The notes beneath the pieces are model-generated. The model had not been told where the DNA came from, ran no database searches, and saw only the letters and a program-made list of their open reading frames with translations. 49,538 bases of DNA from contig PLSZ01000506.1 in the NCBI GenBank assembly GCA_003164305.1, forward strand, positions 352-49,889, given 5' to 3'. The number at the start of each line of letters is the position of its first letter. Within the stretch, counting starts at the first letter, position 1. Source of the stretch: Acetobacteraceae bacterium. GTDB lineage: Bacteria; Pseudomonadota; Alphaproteobacteria; Acetobacterales; Acetobacteraceae. Shown one piece after another: positions 1 through 7,798 of the stretch. The translations under genes were made by a program, and so were the position numbers.

Positions 1-1
1 G

Positions 2-571
2 CTGTTTGCCGACCTGCGATCGGTCGAGGATGCGCGCGCCTGCGTCGCCGCGGTGCGCGCCGAAACTCCTGGCACTGGTGGCCGGCTTGGCGTCGGCATG
101 CGGCGCGACGTCGGCACGGTGCGCGAAGGCGGCTCCCCGGCGTACGTCGAGGCGTTGAATGACGTCGTGATCGCCGTGATGGTCGAGAAACGCGAATGCG
201 TCGAAGATCTCGATGCGATTCTGTCCGTCAAAGGTCTCGACATGGTGCAGTTCGGCGGCTCAGACTATTCCATGAGCATGGGCGTGACCGGCCAGCGCGA
301 TCACCCCGAAGTGAAAAAAGCCGAGCGCAAAACCATCGAGACCGCGTTGGCGAAGGGCCTGCATCCGCGCATCGAACTGGCCGACATCCGCCAGGCCGCG
401 CCGTATCTGGAAATGGGCGTGAAGCATTACTGCATCGGCTGGGATGTGCGTATTTTGCACGACTGGTGGCGCGCCAATGGCGAGGGCATGCGCGCGATGC
501 TGGAAGACGCGTCCAAAGGCAGCACCACGATTTCCGCCCCGGCGCCCAAACAGACCGTCAGCACGTATTAA
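2..571 (+). CDS. HpcH/HpaI aldolase family protein (5' truncated)
   Basis: Class II, metal-dependent 2-keto-3-deoxy acid aldolase family (HpcH/HpaI; relatives cleave 2-keto-3-deoxy sugar acids or citramalyl/malyl-type substrates to pyruvate or glyoxylate plus an aldehyde). The reading frame is open from base 2, so the N-terminal part lies outside the window; 189 residues remain. The conserved glutamate segment (VVIAVMVEKRECVEDLDAIL) and the following metal-binding aspartate in GLDMVQFGGSDYSMSMG match the C-terminal half of the barrel. The exact substrate cannot be told. It ends 126 nt before the first acyl-CoA dehydrogenase and may share its transcription unit. Confidence 0.85.
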   Translation: MFADLRSVEDARACVAAVRAETPGTGGRLGVGMRRDVGTVREGGSPAYVEALNDVVIAVMVEKRECVEDLDAILSVKGLDMVQFGGSDYSMSMGVTGQRDHPEVKKAERKTIETALAKGLHPRIELADIRQAAPYLEMGVKHYCIGWDVRILHDWWRANGEGMRAMLEDASKGSTTISAPAPKQTVSTY

Positions 572-623
572 CGTCGCGCGTCTGGCATAACTCGTGATTT
601 AAGCATGGCGTGACCGTGGCGGA

Positions 624-640
624 GCGCCCTGACCGGGCGC
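624..640 (+). terminator. Weak intergenic hairpin after the aldolase gene
   Basis: GCGCCC (624-629), TGACC loop, GGGCGC (635-640): a perfect 6-bp GC stem in the gap between the aldolase and the acyl-CoA dehydrogenase. No clear U-tract follows, so it could be a weak terminator or simply GC-rich spacer. Confidence 0.25.
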
Positions 641-697
641 GCCGCTTTCCGGCGCCCGCCGATTGGCCTTACACTGCCCGCCAGAGGGGTGGACGCG

Positions 698-1828
698 ATG
701 AAATTCAATTTCTCGGGCGAGCAGGAAGAGTTCAGATCCAACCTACGCCGCTTCCTGACGGACCATGCGCCGGCCAAGGAAGCGCGGCGGTTGATGGAAA
801 CCGACGCGGGTTGGGAACGCGACGGTTGGCGTAAGCTGAACGAAGCGCTCGGCCTGACCGCGATGCGCATTCCGGAAGCTTACGGCGGCCACGGCTTCGG
901 CTTTGGCGAACTTGGCATCGTGCTGGAGGAAATGGGCCGCGCCTTGTTGTGCGCTCCGTATTTCGCCACCGCCGTGCTCGCCACCGGCGCGATCCTCAAC
1001 GCCGGGACCGAGGCCGACAAACAGGCGCTGCTGCCGGATATCGCGTTGGGCGAAACGATCGCCACGCTGGCCTGCGCCGAAGACAGCGGGCAATGGGACG
1101 CCGCGGCGACCACGTTGATCGCCACGCCATCGGGCGGCGGTTATCGTCTGGATGGGCACAAAAGCTTCGTGCTGGATGGTCACACCGCCGACACGATCGT
1201 GGTGCTGGGGCGCACGCCTGGCTCGGCCGGTGACGCAGGCCTGTCGTTCTTCACGGTGTCCGGAGACGCCTCCGGCCTGGAACGGCGTTTGCTGAAGACC
1301 ATGGACCCGACACGCAAACTCGCGCGGCTGACCTTCAACGGTGTCGAAGCGAAACTGCTTGGCGAAGCAGGCACCGCCGCCGCGCCGTTCGCCCGCACGA
1401 TGCTCGAGGCCGCCGTCTGCCTGGCCAACGAAATGGTCGGCGGCGCCGAACGGTTGCGCGAGGACGCCCTCGCCTATTCCAAAATGCGCATGCAGTTCGG
1501 CCGTCAGATCGCGTCGTTCCAGTCGATGAAACACAAAGCCGCCGACATGCTGCTGGAGGTCGAACTGGCGAAGTCGGCGGCGTATTATGCCGCCGCCGCG
1601 CTGGACGACGGCGACGCCGACATCGCCGCCATCGCTTCATTGGCCAAGGCCTGCGCCAGCGACACCTACACACAGACCGCCGTCCACGCGGTGCAGATCC
1701 ACGGCGGCATCGGATTTACCTGGGACAACGATACACATCTCTGGTTCAAGCGCGCCAAAAGCTCGGAGGTGCTGTTCGGCGACGCGCACCACCACCGGGA
1801 ACAAATGATGCGGCATTGGGCGGCCTGA
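698..1828 (+). CDS. Acyl-CoA dehydrogenase family protein (first of a pair)
   Basis: FAD-dependent alpha,beta-dehydrogenation of an acyl-CoA thioester, about 376 residues. The ATG at 698 has AGAGGGG at 683-689 with 8-nt spacing; a GTG at 689 is in frame but overlaps that ribosome site. The N-terminal FNFSGEQEEFRSNLRRFL helix and the C-terminal QIHGGIGFTWDNDTHLWFKR segment are typical; the GFTW variant is frequent in subunits of alpha2beta2 acyl-CoA dehydrogenases that act on branched or steroid-derived acyl-CoAs. The second dehydrogenase starts 11 nt downstream, so the two probably form one heteromeric enzyme (inference). Substrate unknown. Confidence 0.9.
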   Translation: MKFNFSGEQEEFRSNLRRFLTDHAPAKEARRLMETDAGWERDGWRKLNEALGLTAMRIPEAYGGHGFGFGELGIVLEEMGRALLCAPYFATAVLATGAILNAGTEADKQALLPDIALGETIATLACAEDSGQWDAAATTLIATPSGGGYRLDGHKSFVLDGHTADTIVVLGRTPGSAGDAGLSFFTVSGDASGLERRLLKTMDPTRKLARLTFNGVEAKLLGEAGTAAAPFARTMLEAAVCLANEMVGGAERLREDALAYSKMRMQFGRQIASFQSMKHKAADMLLEVELAKSAAYYAAAALDDGDADIAAIASLAKACASDTYTQTAVHAVQIHGGIGFTWDNDTHLWFKRAKSSEVLFGDAHHHREQMMRHWAA

Positions 1829-1839
1829 GGAACGACATC

Positions 1840-3096
1840 ATGAGCGAATTGAACGAAGCCACCGTCCGCGCCGAGGTCCGCGCCTGGCTGGAAGCCAACT
1901 GGGACCCGAACCTCGGCCTGGTCGAGTGGCGCGAAAAACTCGCGGAGTCCGGCTGGGGCAATCCGCACTGGCCATCCGCGTGGCACGGCCGCGACCTGCC
2001 CGTCGGCCTGGCGCCCGTCGTCGAGGAAGAGTTCAAACGCATCGGTGCCGTCGGCGTCGCCAAGGCCGGCATTCGCGTATTGGCCGCCGCCACCATCCTG
2101 GCGCACGGCAGCGATATGCAAAAAGCGAAATTTTTGCGTCGAAGCATGACCGGGGAAGACACCTGGTGCCAGTTGTTCAGCGAACCCGGCAGCGGCTCGG
2201 ACGTCGCCGGAGCGGTCACGCGCGCCGACTTCAAAGGCAACCAATGGGTCGTCAACGGGCAGAAGGTCTGGACCACCAGCGCGCACAAGGCCGACTGGGG
2301 TTTGTTGTTGGCGCGGACCGACTGGGACAAACCCAAGCACGCGGGCTTGTCTTATTTTGTCCTCGACATGAAACAACCTGGCGTGACGGTGCATCCGCTG
2401 AAGCAGATGAACGGCCACGCATCGTTCAATCAGGTCTTCATCACCGACGCCATCGTGCCGCCGGACATGCTGGTCGGTGAGGTCGGCCAGGGATGGGCCG
2501 TCACCACCACCACCCTCATGCACGAGCGCCGGGGTGCCGACGGCCTCCGATCCTGGGCTCAGGCGTCCGACCGCGAAGGGCGGTGCTACGACGAGGAACG
2601 CGCCGAAATCAAAACGACCATGGAACCCTATAAGTGGTATCCGCAACGTGCCGGCCGGGTCGATCTGATCGTGCAACGCGCCAAAGAGACCGGGCATTTC
2701 GACGATCCCGTGGTGCGGCAGGAAATCGCCAAGGTCCTGATCATATCGAAGGCCGCCGAATGGACCGCGCGGCGTGCCCGCACGGCGCAGGAGCAAGGCC
2801 GGCCGCAGGGACCGGAAGGGTCTCTGGGCAAACTGGCCTCCAGCTACATCGCCCGGGCGGCCGCCCGCGTGCACACGCAGCTTACCGGTGCCGATGCGCT
2901 GCTGACCGGCGAGGACAGCCCCATGGGTGGCGTCATCGCTGAAATTCTCGTTTCGGTGCCGGCGACCTCGATCGCCGGCGGCACCGACGAAATCCAGCAC
3001 AACATCATCGCCGAACGCGTGCTGAGCATGCCGAAAGAGCACAGCGTGGACACCGGCAAGCCGTTCCGCGATGTGCCGCGCAACACGGTCGGGTAG
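1840..3096 (+). CDS. Acyl-CoA dehydrogenase family protein (second of a pair)
   Basis: Acyl-CoA dehydrogenase of the long FadE/CaiA-like type, 418 residues. The chosen ATG (MSELNEATVRAEVR) is preceded by TGAGGA at 1826-1831; an in-frame TTG at 1816 would overlap the upstream gene. The flavin-binding region WCQLFSEPGSGSDVAG (roughly residues 108-123) and the C-terminal SIAGGTDEIQHNIIAERVL motif are diagnostic. Genes with this IAGGTDEIQ tail commonly partner an HGGIGFTW-type dehydrogenase, exactly the neighbour here. The gene converges on the minus-strand enoyl-CoA hydratase with a 1-nt gap. Confidence 0.9.
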   Translation: MSELNEATVRAEVRAWLEANWDPNLGLVEWREKLAESGWGNPHWPSAWHGRDLPVGLAPVVEEEFKRIGAVGVAKAGIRVLAAATILAHGSDMQKAKFLRRSMTGEDTWCQLFSEPGSGSDVAGAVTRADFKGNQWVVNGQKVWTTSAHKADWGLLLARTDWDKPKHAGLSYFVLDMKQPGVTVHPLKQMNGHASFNQVFITDAIVPPDMLVGEVGQGWAVTTTTLMHERRGADGLRSWAQASDREGRCYDEERAEIKTTMEPYKWYPQRAGRVDLIVQRAKETGHFDDPVVRQEIAKVLIISKAAEWTARRARTAQEQGRPQGPEGSLGKLASSYIARAAARVHTQLTGADALLTGEDSPMGGVIAEILVSVPATSIAGGTDEIQHNIIAERVLSMPKEHSVDTGKPFRDVPRNTVG

Positions 3097-3097
3097 G

Positions 3098-3823
3098 TTA
3101 CTTCGGAAAGCGACCCATCATCACCGCGATATCGCGCGCCATCTCCAAGGCCGGTTCCAGTTCCATCGAAGCGGCGCGGTGGAAGGTTCGTTTCGTTTGC
3201 CAGAGAAACTCCTGGTTCCAACCGGCCAGAGTTTCGGCGATCGCCATCGCCTCATCCATCAACCGGTCATCGGCGACCACCCGGTTGACCATCCCAAGCT
3301 CATAAGCGCGCGCCGGCAGCATGTTTTCGCACAAAGTCAGCAGCTCGAACGCGATCTTCCGACCCATCAGATGCACCGCCTGCGCGGTGACGGTCGACGC
3401 GGTCAGGCCGGCTTTTAACTCCGGATAACCAAAACGCGCGCTTTCCGCGGCGACGACAAGGTCGCTGCCGAACGCCAGCCCACACCCGGCGCCAAGCGCG
3501 TAACCATGCACCGCCGCGATGATCGGCTTATCGACCCGTCCGAGCAGTTTGGTCAAAGCGATGTTGGCATCGCCATGCTTCACCAGGTTCGCGCGGTTCT
3601 CGGCGGTCAGCGGCCGCGGTACCGAGGTGTCCGCGCCGGCGCAGAACGCCCTCCCCGCCCCGGCCAGAATGATCGCCGACACCGCGTTGTCGTCCTGTGC
3701 CGCGAGCAGTGCGTTCGTCAACGCATGCACCAGGTCCGCGTTCAGCGCATTCAGCTTGCCGGGCCGGTTCAAGGTCAGCAGACGAACCGCGCCCCGGTTC
3801 TCGATCAGCAGCACCTCATCCAT
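3098..3823 (-). CDS. Enoyl-CoA hydratase/isomerase family protein
   Basis: Crotonase-fold protein of 241 residues, normal length for the family. Both oxyanion-hole segments are visible, GAGRAFCAGADT (about residues 55-66) and HGYALGAGCGLAFGSD (about 105-120), and a glutamate follows in FGYPELKAGL at the position of the family's catalytic acid, so hydratase, isomerase or hydrolase activity is plausible. Its ATG lies 2 nt after the TAG of the PEP-mutase-family gene upstream (TAGTCATG), implying translational coupling. With the converging acyl-CoA dehydrogenases it suggests a degradation route for an acyl-CoA. Confidence 0.88.
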   Translation of the reverse strand: MDEVLLIENRGAVRLLTLNRPGKLNALNADLVHALTNALLAAQDDNAVSAIILAGAGRAFCAGADTSVPRPLTAENRANLVKHGDANIALTKLLGRVDKPIIAAVHGYALGAGCGLAFGSDLVVAAESARFGYPELKAGLTASTVTAQAVHLMGRKIAFELLTLCENMLPARAYELGMVNRVVADDRLMDEAMAIAETLAGWNQEFLWQTKRTFHRAASMELEPALEMARDIAVMMGRFPK

Positions 3824-3825
3824 GA

Positions 3826-4689
3826 CTATCCACCGACAATGAAACGTTTCGCCTGGGCATCATAATCCGGATACCCCAGAGTCGCGCGCAGTTCGGCGGG
3901 AGGCAGCGCGCTGGATGCTTCCGCTTCACCGGCGACCAGCGCGGCGAGACCCGCTTTGATCCCGGCGGCGGCCGGCGACAGCATCCCCGTCGGATAGGTA
4001 CCGATCTTGAAGCCCAAAGCGGCCGCCTGACTCCGCGACGGAGTGGCGCGCGGCGCGCCGGGCGACAACACGGCGAACGATGGCCGGCCATCCGCCGCGG
4101 CGACCGCGCGCCTGATCTCATCGTCATCGGCGGGTGAATCGAGGAACAGAATGTCGGCGCCTTCTTTCACGTACATCTCGACTCGCTTTACCGCCTCATC
4201 GATCCCTTGCGTCGGCCGGCAATCGGTACGCGCCAGGATCAAAATGCCGGAGTCCTTCGCCGCCTCTACCGCCGCGCGCATCTTCATCCGAGCTTCCTCA
4301 TGCGGGAGACAGGGCTTGCCGGCGGCGGTCAACGCGCGAGGCGTGATCTTATCCTCGATCAGGATCGCCGCCGCGCCCGCCCGTCCATAAGCACGCACCG
4401 TGCGCTGCACGTTCATCGCGTTGCCGTAACCATGATCGCCGTCGGCCAGCACGAGCGTCTCGGGTGCCGCGCCGTGCACCATGTTGAAGGAATCGAACAT
4501 CTCGCCGAACGAAATCAGATCCAGATCGGGTCCACCCAACCGGCTCGCCGCGACGCAGGAGCCGGACAGGAACGCGGTCCCGAACCCCGCGGCGGCGGAG
4601 AGTTTCGCGCTTAATCCATCCCACACCGCGGGCATGACGACAAAGCCGGGTTCGGCCAACAAGGCGCGCAGACGATCGGGCGGGGTCAT
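3826..4689 (-). CDS. Isocitrate lyase/PEP mutase family protein (oxaloacetate decarboxylase/2,3-dimethylmalate lyase-like)
   Basis: Mg2+-dependent (beta/alpha)8 barrel of the PEP mutase/isocitrate lyase superfamily, 287 residues. The family signature LADGDHGYGNAMNVQRTVR (about residues 82-100), the GAAAILIEDK strand and LILARTDC are visible. The canonical K-[KR]-C-G-H loop of true isocitrate lyases is replaced by a GKPCLP-type loop, so it is more likely an oxaloacetate decarboxylase, carboxyvinyl-carboxyphosphonate or dimethylmalate/methylisocitrate lyase-like enzyme than ICL. AAAGGAAA precedes the ATG. Coupled to the enoyl-CoA hydratase downstream. Confidence 0.85.
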   Translation of the reverse strand: MTPPDRLRALLAEPGFVVMPAVWDGLSAKLSAAAGFGTAFLSGSCVAASRLGGPDLDLISFGEMFDSFNMVHGAAPETLVLADGDHGYGNAMNVQRTVRAYGRAGAAAILIEDKITPRALTAAGKPCLPHEEARMKMRAAVEAAKDSGILILARTDCRPTQGIDEAVKRVEMYVKEGADILFLDSPADDDEIRRAVAAADGRPSFAVLSPGAPRATPSRSQAAALGFKIGTYPTGMLSPAAAGIKAGLAALVAGEAEASSALPPAELRATLGYPDYDAQAKRFIVGG

Positions 4690-4710
4690 GACGTTTCCTT
4701 TGAGCGAGGC

Positions 4711-4726
4711 ATTCTGTCCACAGAAT
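4711..4726. promoter_or_regulatory. Perfect 7-2-7 palindrome, candidate operator
   Basis: ATTCTGT-CC-ACAGAAT lies 22 bp upstream of the PEP-mutase-family start codon, where it would overlap a minus-strand promoter. The size and symmetry suit an IclR- or GntR-family repressor; no such regulator is in the window, so the binder is unknown. Confidence 0.45.
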
Positions 4727-4828
4727 ATGCGGGTTCCTCGTTCCCACCAAATCGGCGGTCAGCGTTTGCCGGTGGGCCGCGGATTTCCGGACAACTGCCG
4801 CGCGCGCGGATATATCGGTGCTCCGCGT

Positions 4829-5404
4829 TTAACGCTCATCCACCTGGCGCGCGGTCAGCGCCATCGCGATCAAGGACGCACCGCCGAAAATCATATCGAT
4901 CCCGACAAGCAAACCCAAAGCCCAGGCGAGCGTTCCGGGGAGTCCGGCGATGACGATACCGGCTAGGACCAGATCGATCACGCCGTTGAACACCAACCAT
5001 TCCCAGCGGCCCGACAACTCTCTCCGATGCGCCAGGCCGAGGGCGATCATGAACAGGCCGTCGAATACAAAGAACGCGATCAGCACGTAGGTCAGCGTGA
5101 ACAGCCCCTGCACCGGGTTCCATAACAATGCCACACCCGCCAGCACCGCCACGAGCGCCGATAGCAAGGACCATGCGAAGCCGGGCGCCTGGCGTGCCCG
5201 ATACGTCGCAAACAACCCGACGATCCCGGCGAGCAGGAACAGCCATCCAAGAATGATCGCGGTCGCCAGACCCGCCAGCGGCGGCAACAGCATCGCCGCC
5301 AGGCCGAGGATCGTGAGGATGATTCCCTCAGTCAGGAACACGCCCCAATGGGCGTGGATCAAACCGGGCAGACCCGGTCCCATGGATCGCTGCGTGAAAG
5401 ACAC
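4829..5404 (-). CDS. HdeD family (DUF308) membrane protein
   Basis: Integral membrane protein of 191 residues with about six hydrophobic segments, including GIILTILGLAAMLLPPLAGL and AIILGWLFLLAGIVGLF near the N-terminus. The repeated short transmembrane pairs are characteristic of HdeD/DUF308 acid-resistance proteins. The start is GTG at 5404 with AAGGAG at 8-nt spacing. Molecular function of the family is poorly defined. It is divergent from the DegP protease gene across a 140-bp gap, consistent with an envelope-stress neighbourhood. Confidence 0.85.
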   Translation of the reverse strand: MSFTQRSMGPGLPGLIHAHWGVFLTEGIILTILGLAAMLLPPLAGLATAIILGWLFLLAGIVGLFATYRARQAPGFAWSLLSALVAVLAGVALLWNPVQGLFTLTYVLIAFFVFDGLFMIALGLAHRRELSGRWEWLVFNGVIDLVLAGIVIAGLPGTLAWALGLLVGIDMIFGGASLIAMALTARQVDER

Positions 5405-5544
5405 GGCTCATTCTCCTTGGTTACGGATCATCAATGTGATGACCACGGTCCGATAACGGCCTCGTCCCCACATTGGTCGCGTCAGGCTGAAACAAAGGGC
5501 ACGCGCCCGCGAAAATTGGCCCGCCACGAAAAAAGGATCAAGTC

Positions 5545-7071
5545 ATGATGAATGCGATACGCAAAACCGGCCGCGGACGCAAAGGAATGTTCGCCGCCGC
5601 GCTGCTTGCCACCACGGTCCTCGCCGGCGGCGGTGGTCTCGCCTGGGCCGAGTCCGGGGATGCCCCGGCGCAAGCTCCGGCTACCGCGCCATTAGGCCTC
5701 GCCCCGGTCGTCAACCAGGCCGGCTTCGCCGATCTGGCCGCGAAAGTTGGGCCCGCCGTCGTCAACATCGCGACGACCGAGGGCATTGACCAGGCCTCCG
5801 AGCAAGGCACGCGGAATTTCCAGGGGCAGATGCCGAACTTCCCGCCCAATTCGCCAATGGGGCAGATGTTCCGCCACTTCCTTGAGGGGCAGGGACAGAC
5901 GCATATGCAGCCGGCCCATGCTCTGGGCTCCGGCTTCCTGATCGATCCGTCGGGCTACATCGTCACCAATAACCACGTCGTCGATCACGCGCATGACGTT
6001 AAGGTAACATTGACCGATGGTCAGAGCTTCCCGGCGAAAGTCGTTGGGCGCGACACGAAAACCGATCTCGCGTTGCTGAAGATCGACGCCAATAAACCGC
6101 TGCCTTATGTCGCGTTCGGCGACAGTGGCAAAGAGCGTGTTGGCGACTGGGTGATCGCGGTCGGCAATCCGTTCGGCCTGGGGGGCACCGTCACCGCCGG
6201 GATCGTTTCGGCGCACGATCGCGACCTGAACAACGGGCCTTATGACGACTACCTGCAAATCGACGCGCCGATCAATCCCGGCAACTCGGGCGGTCCGCTG
6301 TTCAATCAGTCCGGTCAGGTGATCGGCATCGACACCGCGATTTACTCGCCCAATGGTGGCAGCGTCGGGATTGGTTTCGCTATCCCATCAAACGTGGTCA
6401 CCAAGGTGGTCGCGCAACTGCGAGAGCACGGCAAGGTCACCCGCGGCTGGCTGGGCGTCGCGATGCAGCCTTTGACACCAGCTTTGGCCAGCGCGATCGG
6501 CCAGCCAAACGCCAAGGGCGTGATCGTCGATAAGATCATGGCCGACTCGCCGGCGTCGAAAGCCGACCTGAAACAGGGCGATGTCATCACCGCGTTCAAC
6601 GGCGAAGCGATCAAGGGCCCGCGGGAACTTGCGTTGGATGTGGCCAACGCCGCCGACGGTAGCAGCGCGAAGCTGACGATCTGGCGCGACGGCAAGCAGA
6701 GCGACGTGGACGTGGCGATCGGTCAGCAGCCGGCTCAGCAGACCGCGGCGCTGCAAACCAACGACGCCGACAGCGCGCCGGTCGGCATGGCGCTGACGGC
6801 GCTCAACCACGAGGAGCAACAGCAACTGGGCCTCGATCCTTCCGTTAGTGGCGTGATCGTTGCCCAGGTGACCCCGGGTAGCAAAGCGGAGGAGAGTGGG
6901 GTGCGATCGGGCGATGTGATCGTGCGCGTCGGCAATCAGGCCGTGACCTCACCGTCCGAGGCGTCGGCGCAGATACGCGCCGCGCAACATGACAAGAAGG
7001 AGGCGGTGCCTCTGCTGGTCATGCGCGACGGCACGACGTATTATTTGGCTCTGCAACTCGGCAAGGCATGA
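5545..7071 (+). CDS. degP: DegP/HtrA (Do) family periplasmic serine endopeptidase
   Basis: 508-residue periplasmic protease and chaperone that degrades misfolded envelope proteins. An N-terminal signal peptide is visible (basic residues 6-13, hydrophobic 15-30, cleavage around AWAES at 33-37). The trypsin-like triad is present: His144 in TNNHVVDHA, Asp174 in TKTDLALLK, Ser248 in NPGNSGGPLF. Two PDZ domains follow, about residues 285-385 and 400-500, so this is the full Do-type architecture. AAAGGA precedes the ATG. It lies immediately upstream of a two-component system, a frequent arrangement for envelope-stress control. Confidence 0.95.
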   Translation: MMNAIRKTGRGRKGMFAAALLATTVLAGGGGLAWAESGDAPAQAPATAPLGLAPVVNQAGFADLAAKVGPAVVNIATTEGIDQASEQGTRNFQGQMPNFPPNSPMGQMFRHFLEGQGQTHMQPAHALGSGFLIDPSGYIVTNNHVVDHAHDVKVTLTDGQSFPAKVVGRDTKTDLALLKIDANKPLPYVAFGDSGKERVGDWVIAVGNPFGLGGTVTAGIVSAHDRDLNNGPYDDYLQIDAPINPGNSGGPLFNQSGQVIGIDTAIYSPNGGSVGIGFAIPSNVVTKVVAQLREHGKVTRGWLGVAMQPLTPALASAIGQPNAKGVIVDKIMADSPASKADLKQGDVITAFNGEAIKGPRELALDVANAADGSSAKLTIWRDGKQSDVDVAIGQQPAQQTAALQTNDADSAPVGMALTALNHEEQQQLGLDPSVSGVIVAQVTPGSKAEESGVRSGDVIVRVGNQAVTSPSEASAQIRAAQHDKKEAVPLLVMRDGTTYYLALQLGKA

Positions 7072-7076
7072 AAGGC

Positions 7077-7104
7077 GGCGGGCCGCGAGAGATCGCGGCC
7101 CGCC
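7077..7104 (+). terminator. 12-bp perfect hairpin with GAGA tetraloop between protease and regulator
   Basis: GGCGGGCCGCGA (7077-7088), GAGA loop (7089-7092), TCGCGGCCCGCC (7093-7104): a 12-bp perfect stem closed by a GNRA-class tetraloop, starting 6 nt after the degP stop and ending 14 nt before the response-regulator ATG. Only TTT follows after a few bases, so it may act as a partial terminator or an mRNA 3'-end stabiliser that lowers regulator expression relative to the protease. Confidence 0.6.
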
Positions 7105-7117
7105 TGCGTTTCCCGAT

Positions 7118-7798
7118 ATGAAAGTTTTGTTGGTCGAAGACAATGAGCGTGTGGCGGGGTTCCTGGTGAAGGGACTGCGCGAGGAGGGTCACACCGTCGA
7201 CCATGCCGCCAACGGCCGCGATGGCCTGTTCCTTGCGTCTTCCGAAACTTACGACACGATCATCATGGATCGTATTCTTCCCGGTGGCATCGAGGGACTC
7301 GCGATCGTTGAGGCCTTGCGCAAGACCGGCAACAAGACGCCGATCCTGATCCTGAGCGCCCTTGGCGAAGTCGATGACCGTATCCGCGGGTTGCGCGCCG
7401 GTGGAGACGATTATCTCGCCAAACCGTTCGCGTTTGGCGAGTTGGTGGCTCGACTGGACGCTCTGGTGCGCCGCTCTCGCGACGTTGGCGCGGAGACGGA
7501 CCTGAATGTCGCCGATCTGCGGATGGACCCGCTGTCGCACACTGTCACCCGCGCGGGCAGGCCGATCCAGTTGCAACCGAGGGAGTTCCGGCTGCTGGAA
7601 TTTCTGTTGCGCCACGCGGGTCAGGTGGTGACGCGAACCATGCTGTTGGAAAATGTGTGGGATTACCATTTCGATCCACAAACTAACGTGATCGACTCGC
7701 ATGTCAGCAAGTTGCGGCGGAAAATCGACTCCGGGTTCGATACGCCGTTGCTGCACACCGTTCGGGGCGCCGGGTATAAACTCTCGCCAAACCCGTGA
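7118..7798 (+). CDS. OmpR/PhoB-family response regulator
   Basis: 226-residue DNA-binding response regulator. The receiver domain (about 1-115) has the acidic pocket in LLVEDNE, the phospho-acceptor Asp51 in TIIMDRILPGG and the conserved lysine in YLAKPFAFGEL. A winged-helix effector domain (about 128-225) contains LTEFRLL-type and VVTRTMLLENVWDYHFDPQ segments. The ATG at 7118 begins MKVLLVEDN, the natural family start, although the frame is open upstream. The kinase gene overlaps its stop (GTGA), giving a cotranscribed pair. Confidence 0.95.
   Translation: MKVLLVEDNERVAGFLVKGLREEGHTVDHAANGRDGLFLASSETYDTIIMDRILPGGIEGLAIVEALRKTGNKTPILILSALGEVDDRIRGLRAGGDDYLAKPFAFGELVARLDALVRRSRDVGAETDLNVADLRMDPLSHTVTRAGRPIQLQPREFRLLEFLLRHAGQVVTRTMLLENVWDYHFDPQTNVIDSHVSKLRRKIDSGFDTPLLHTVRGAGYKLSPNP

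Noticed and set aside
1666..3042. 458-residue minus-strand open frame across the second acyl-CoA dehydrogenase
   Set aside because: Antisense shadow in GC-rich DNA; no family motifs, while the plus-strand frame has strong dehydrogenase motifs.
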